From positions 1-8,852 of the forward strand of contig JBGAWK010000077.1 in the NCBI GenBank assembly GCA_044227665.1: DNA of 8,852 bases, written 5' to 3'. Positions 7,305-8,852 of this stretch are shown piece after piece. The notes beneath the pieces were generated by a model. It ran no database searches. It was not told where the DNA came from and was given only the letters and a program-made list of their open reading frames with translations. How positions within the stretch are numbered: position 1 is the stretch's first letter; every line of letters starts with the position of its first letter. The stretch is from JBGAWK01 sp044227665. Its GTDB lineage: Bacteria > Bacteroidota > Bacteroidia > Chitinophagales > JADIYW01. The position numbers and the translations under genes were made by a program.

Positions 7305-7348
7305 TTGGTGACGCTACACGCCTAATGCTTAGCGATGCTAAACACCAA
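7305..7348. repeat. Second imperfect inverted repeat
   Basis: TTGGTG (7305-7310) pairs with CACCAA (7343-7348), and CGCTA (7312-7316) pairs with TAGCG (7330-7334). An alternative small hairpin is TTAGC-GAT-GCTAA at 7329-7341. ACACGCCTAATG (7316-7327) is also 10/12 complementary to CATTAGAGGTGT (7283-7294) in the preceding hairpin, so the two structures can compete. Function is unknown. Confidence 0.45.
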
Positions 7349-7395
7349 AAGATAAGAGGGTGAGGAAATGAATACTATTTACCTTGTCTTTTTAG

Positions 7396-7427
7396 TGGAA
7401 TTCCAAACAAAAAGTGGACAAAAAAGT
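7396..7427. repeat. IS3 terminal inverted repeat (orfB end)
   Basis: This end begins TGGAATT and is rich in A. Aligned to the complement of 8646-8677 it matches at 22 of 32 positions, including the first seven and an AAAAA block, as expected for transposase-bound IS3 ends. Confidence 0.75.
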
Positions 7428-7434
7428 ACAACCT

Positions 7435-8363
7435 TTAGGCTGAATTTTTTAAATTGTTGATAATTAATTGATTGTATTCCAAAATGGTTAAGTTATTTAA
7501 ATATTGGTGTCTTCTTTTTGTGTTGTAAAATGTTTCGGTATATTCAAATATGGATAGTTCTGCTTCTTTAATAGTCTGATACTTGTTATGATAAATCAAT
7601 TCTGTTTTGAGTGTTTTAAAGAATGATTCCGCTACGGCATTATCCCAACAATTTCCCTTTCTACTCATACTTCTAATAATATTTTTATGGCTGTTTAAGC
7701 GTATTGTAAATTCTTCACACGCATATTGGATTCCTCTATCTGAATGAAATATCAATGGTTTATTCATTTGTATGGGTCGGTTATTCTTAGCCATATTGAA
7801 TGCAGGAATGACTGTCTGGTTTGCCTTTAAAGTCTTACTAAAAGACCAACCTATCTCTTTTCTATCTCATAAGTCTATGATAGTTGTTAGATAAAGCCCA
7901 CCTTTTCTCTAGTCCGTACATACGTCAAGTCTGAGACCAAAACCTTATTTTCTTCTTTTACTGTAAACTCCCGTTGAAGCGCGTTTTCTACAATGGGATA
8001 CTTATGAGAAGAATCTGTCGTTACCTTATACTTCTTTCTAACAATACTTCGCAAATGTTCTTCTCGCATAATCTTGACTACGAATACTTTTGATACTTTT
8101 ATTCCATTCATATTGAGTTCTTTGGCTATTCTCGGACTTCCATATCGTCCTTTGCTTTTATGATATATTATTTTTATTTCTTTACGTAGTAGCTCCTTTC
8201 TCAAGACACTACGAGAAGGCATTTTACGCAGCCATTTATAGTAACCACTTCTACTTACCTTTAGTACTTGACACATCTTCTCAACAGGAAATTCTATTGC
8301 ATGATCTTTTATGAATCTGAATCTTACCTGTCGCTCTTGGAGAAGATGCCTACCGCCTTTTTT
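7435..8363 (-). pseudogene. IS3-family transposase orfB (DDE integrase domain), frameshifted
   Basis: Frame -1 relative to orfA continues from the slippery site into RFRFIKDHAIEFPVEKM, then CQVLKVSRSGYYKW and RYGSPRIAKELN, typical of the HTH_21 section of IS3 OrfB. The first catalytic Asp is in VSDLTYV. After VRTREK the frame breaks near 7898-7906, where one base appears lost: the sense sequence continues one frame over as GGLYLTTIIDL, then hits an in-frame TGA at 7867-7869 before DRKEIGWSFSKTLKAN. The rest is intact: second Asp in HSDRG, Glu in NAVAESFF (36 residues between them by my count, IS3 usually 35), and the end RRHQYLN. With two lesions in the catalytic core the protein is not functional. 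Two apparent ORFs (7887-8276 and 7435-7794) are fragments of this one gene. Confidence 0.9.
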
Positions 8364-8618
8364 AAGATATCTCGCTCTAGTTTTGTTTCATACGATTCTT
8401 TTCATAAACGAAGGATTTCCTCTTCTTCCTTTGACTCTATCTTAATCGATGAATCATCGGATTGATTGCCTAAATATCGACCTTTCTTCCAAGTTTTCAA
8501 GTGTTTCATGACTAATGTTTAATTCTTGAGCAACAGATAATAAATTGCCTCGTAAATTCAATAATTCTAGCGCTTTTAGTTTAAACTCTATACTGTACTT
8601 ATTTCTTTTATTTTCCAT
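8324..8618 (-). pseudogene. IS3-family transposase orfA (HTH), frameshifted
   Basis: Starting at the ATG at 8616-8618, the protein begins MENKRNKYSIEFKLKALEL and has the helix-turn-helix pattern LLSVAQELNISHETL of IS3 OrfA. Near 8491-8500 an extra base shifts the frame. In the next frame the expected KTWKKGRYLGNQ follows, then an acidic stretch, an in-frame TGA at 8402-8404 (after EEEEILRL), and KESYETKLERDILKKAVGIF ending at TAA 8324-8326. The LERDILKKA segment is the usual leucine-zipper end of OrfA. One frameshift plus one stop make it a pseudogene. TAACTTTG on the minus strand (8630-8623) fits a Bacteroidota -7 box just before the start, but no upstream box is at the right distance. Confidence 0.85.
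8357..8363 (-). promoter_or_regulatory. A6G programmed -1 frameshift heptamer
   Basis: On the minus strand the orfA codons TTA AAA AAG contain the heptamer A-AAA-AAG. This is the classic slippery site by which IS3 elements make the OrfAB fusion. orfB lies exactly in frame -1 from here, and the fusion would read LKKGGRHLLQERQVRFRF. Confidence 0.75.
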
Positions 8619-8645
8619 GATGCAAAGTTAGCAGATGGGGGCGTA

Positions 8646-8677
8646 ACCTTTTTGCCTACTCAAAGATAGTAATTCCA
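8646..8677. repeat. IS3 terminal inverted repeat (orfA end)
   Basis: On the minus strand this end reads TGGAATTACTATC and then continues with matches to the opposite end at 22 of 32 positions. It lies 28 bases upstream of the orfA start. Confidence 0.75.
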
Positions 8678-8809
8678 TTAAAGAATATTCCACTCTGTGT
8701 CATATAAGACTTCAAATCAGATTTCTTATTAAAAAAGAAAAATTTAAAGTCAAATAAAAAACTATTCTGTAGATTATGGATTTTCATATCTACGGACATC
8801 TTATACACT
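8678..8809. other. Non-coding gap between the IS and the last gene
   Basis: About 130 AT-rich bases without a supportable gene. It presumably contained the promoter of the gene at 8810. I see no TAnnTTTG box here. Confidence 0.4.
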
Positions 8810-8852
8810 ATGGACAACAAACGCATAGGTAACGAGGCTGAGAAGTTAGCAT
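8810..8852 (+). CDS. Start of a gene cut by the window edge, possibly YraN/UPF0102 family
   Basis: The frame opens MDNKRIGNEAEKLA and runs off the window after 14 codons. The pattern K-R-x-G-x-x-x-E-x-x-A recalls the N-terminus of the YraN/UPF0102 endonuclease-like family (KxxGxxGEdlA), but 14 residues are too few to be sure. No in-frame ATG lies upstream in the preceding 60 bases. No ribosome site is visible. The degenerate IS lies 132 bases upstream and may have replaced part of its original control region. Confidence 0.4.
   Translation, partial: MDNKRIGNEAEKLA

Larger units (their letters stand above)
7396..8677 (-). mobile_element. Degenerate IS3-family insertion sequence
   Basis: The 1282-base element is bounded by TGGAATT (7396-7402) and its complement AATTCCA (8671-8677). 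The imperfect terminal repeats match at 22 of 32 positions. It encodes IS3-type orfA and orfB on the minus strand with the A6G slippery heptamer between them. Length and layout are typical of IS3-family elements. Both frames carry inactivating lesions, so it cannot move on its own transposase. Flanks read TTAG on the left and TTAA on the right, at best an eroded 4-base target duplication. The surrounding sequence at 7351-7395 and 8678-8809 holds no clear gene. Confidence 0.9.

Noticed and set aside
7243..7348. CRISPR array
   Set aside because: The repeats here are inverted and differ from one another; there are no regularly spaced direct repeats or cas genes.
8268..8465. Plus-strand 65-codon open frame across the IS
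   Set aside because: Antisense to the IS3 orfA/orfB junction, serine-rich and low in complexity.
8776..8832. Plus-strand short frame starting MDFHIYGHLIHYG
   Set aside because: It stops after 18 codons and overlaps out of frame the better start at 8810.

Overview
The window looks like a chromosomal segment of a member of the Bacteroidota. The DNA is AT-rich. Start codons are not preceded by clear Shine-Dalgarno sequences, and the tRNA gene has a Bacteroidota-type promoter (TTTG, then TAnnTTTG 21 bases later). The protein types and the IS3-family element fit this placement. I cannot resolve it below phylum from the sequence alone.

Left part (1-5777), conserved-looking metabolic and membrane genes. 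A minus-strand acetoacetyl-CoA synthetase gene (aacS) is divergent from a plus-strand HSL-type alpha/beta hydrolase across an 80-base gap, so one region can serve both. Together they would fit use of acyl or ketone-body compounds, but a metabolic link is only inference. Next comes a tight two-gene unit. It encodes a VIT/CCC1-type Fe(II)/Mn(II) transporter with all the metal-site residues known from plant VIT1. After a 3-base gap follows a large multi-pass membrane protein with C-terminal TPR repeats, resembling TMTC/GT-C type O-glycosyltransferases.

Middle (5778-7395), a tRNA-Val(TAC) gene with its promoter and a strong intrinsic terminator, followed by an accessory stretch. This holds an 88-base element with perfect 22-base terminal inverted repeats (MITE-like), about 360 bases of AT-rich non-coding DNA with a perfect palindrome, an AT-rich orphan gene for a pseudaminic-acid-associated SAM methyltransferase, and a 180-base non-coding tail with two overlapping hairpin-forming inverted repeats faintly like recombination sites.

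Right part (7396-8852), a complete-length but dead IS3-family insertion sequence (1282 bases, imperfect terminal repeats, minus-strand orfA/orfB). Both reading frames carry one frameshift and one in-frame TGA, yet the A6G programmed-frameshift heptamer survives. After it, the window ends in the first 14 codons of a plus-strand gene that may be a YraN/UPF0102-family protein.

No clearly new defence or other multi-gene system is visible. The best leads are the VIT/TPR-glycosyltransferase gene pair, the MITE-like element, and the structured DNA around the orphan methyltransferase.
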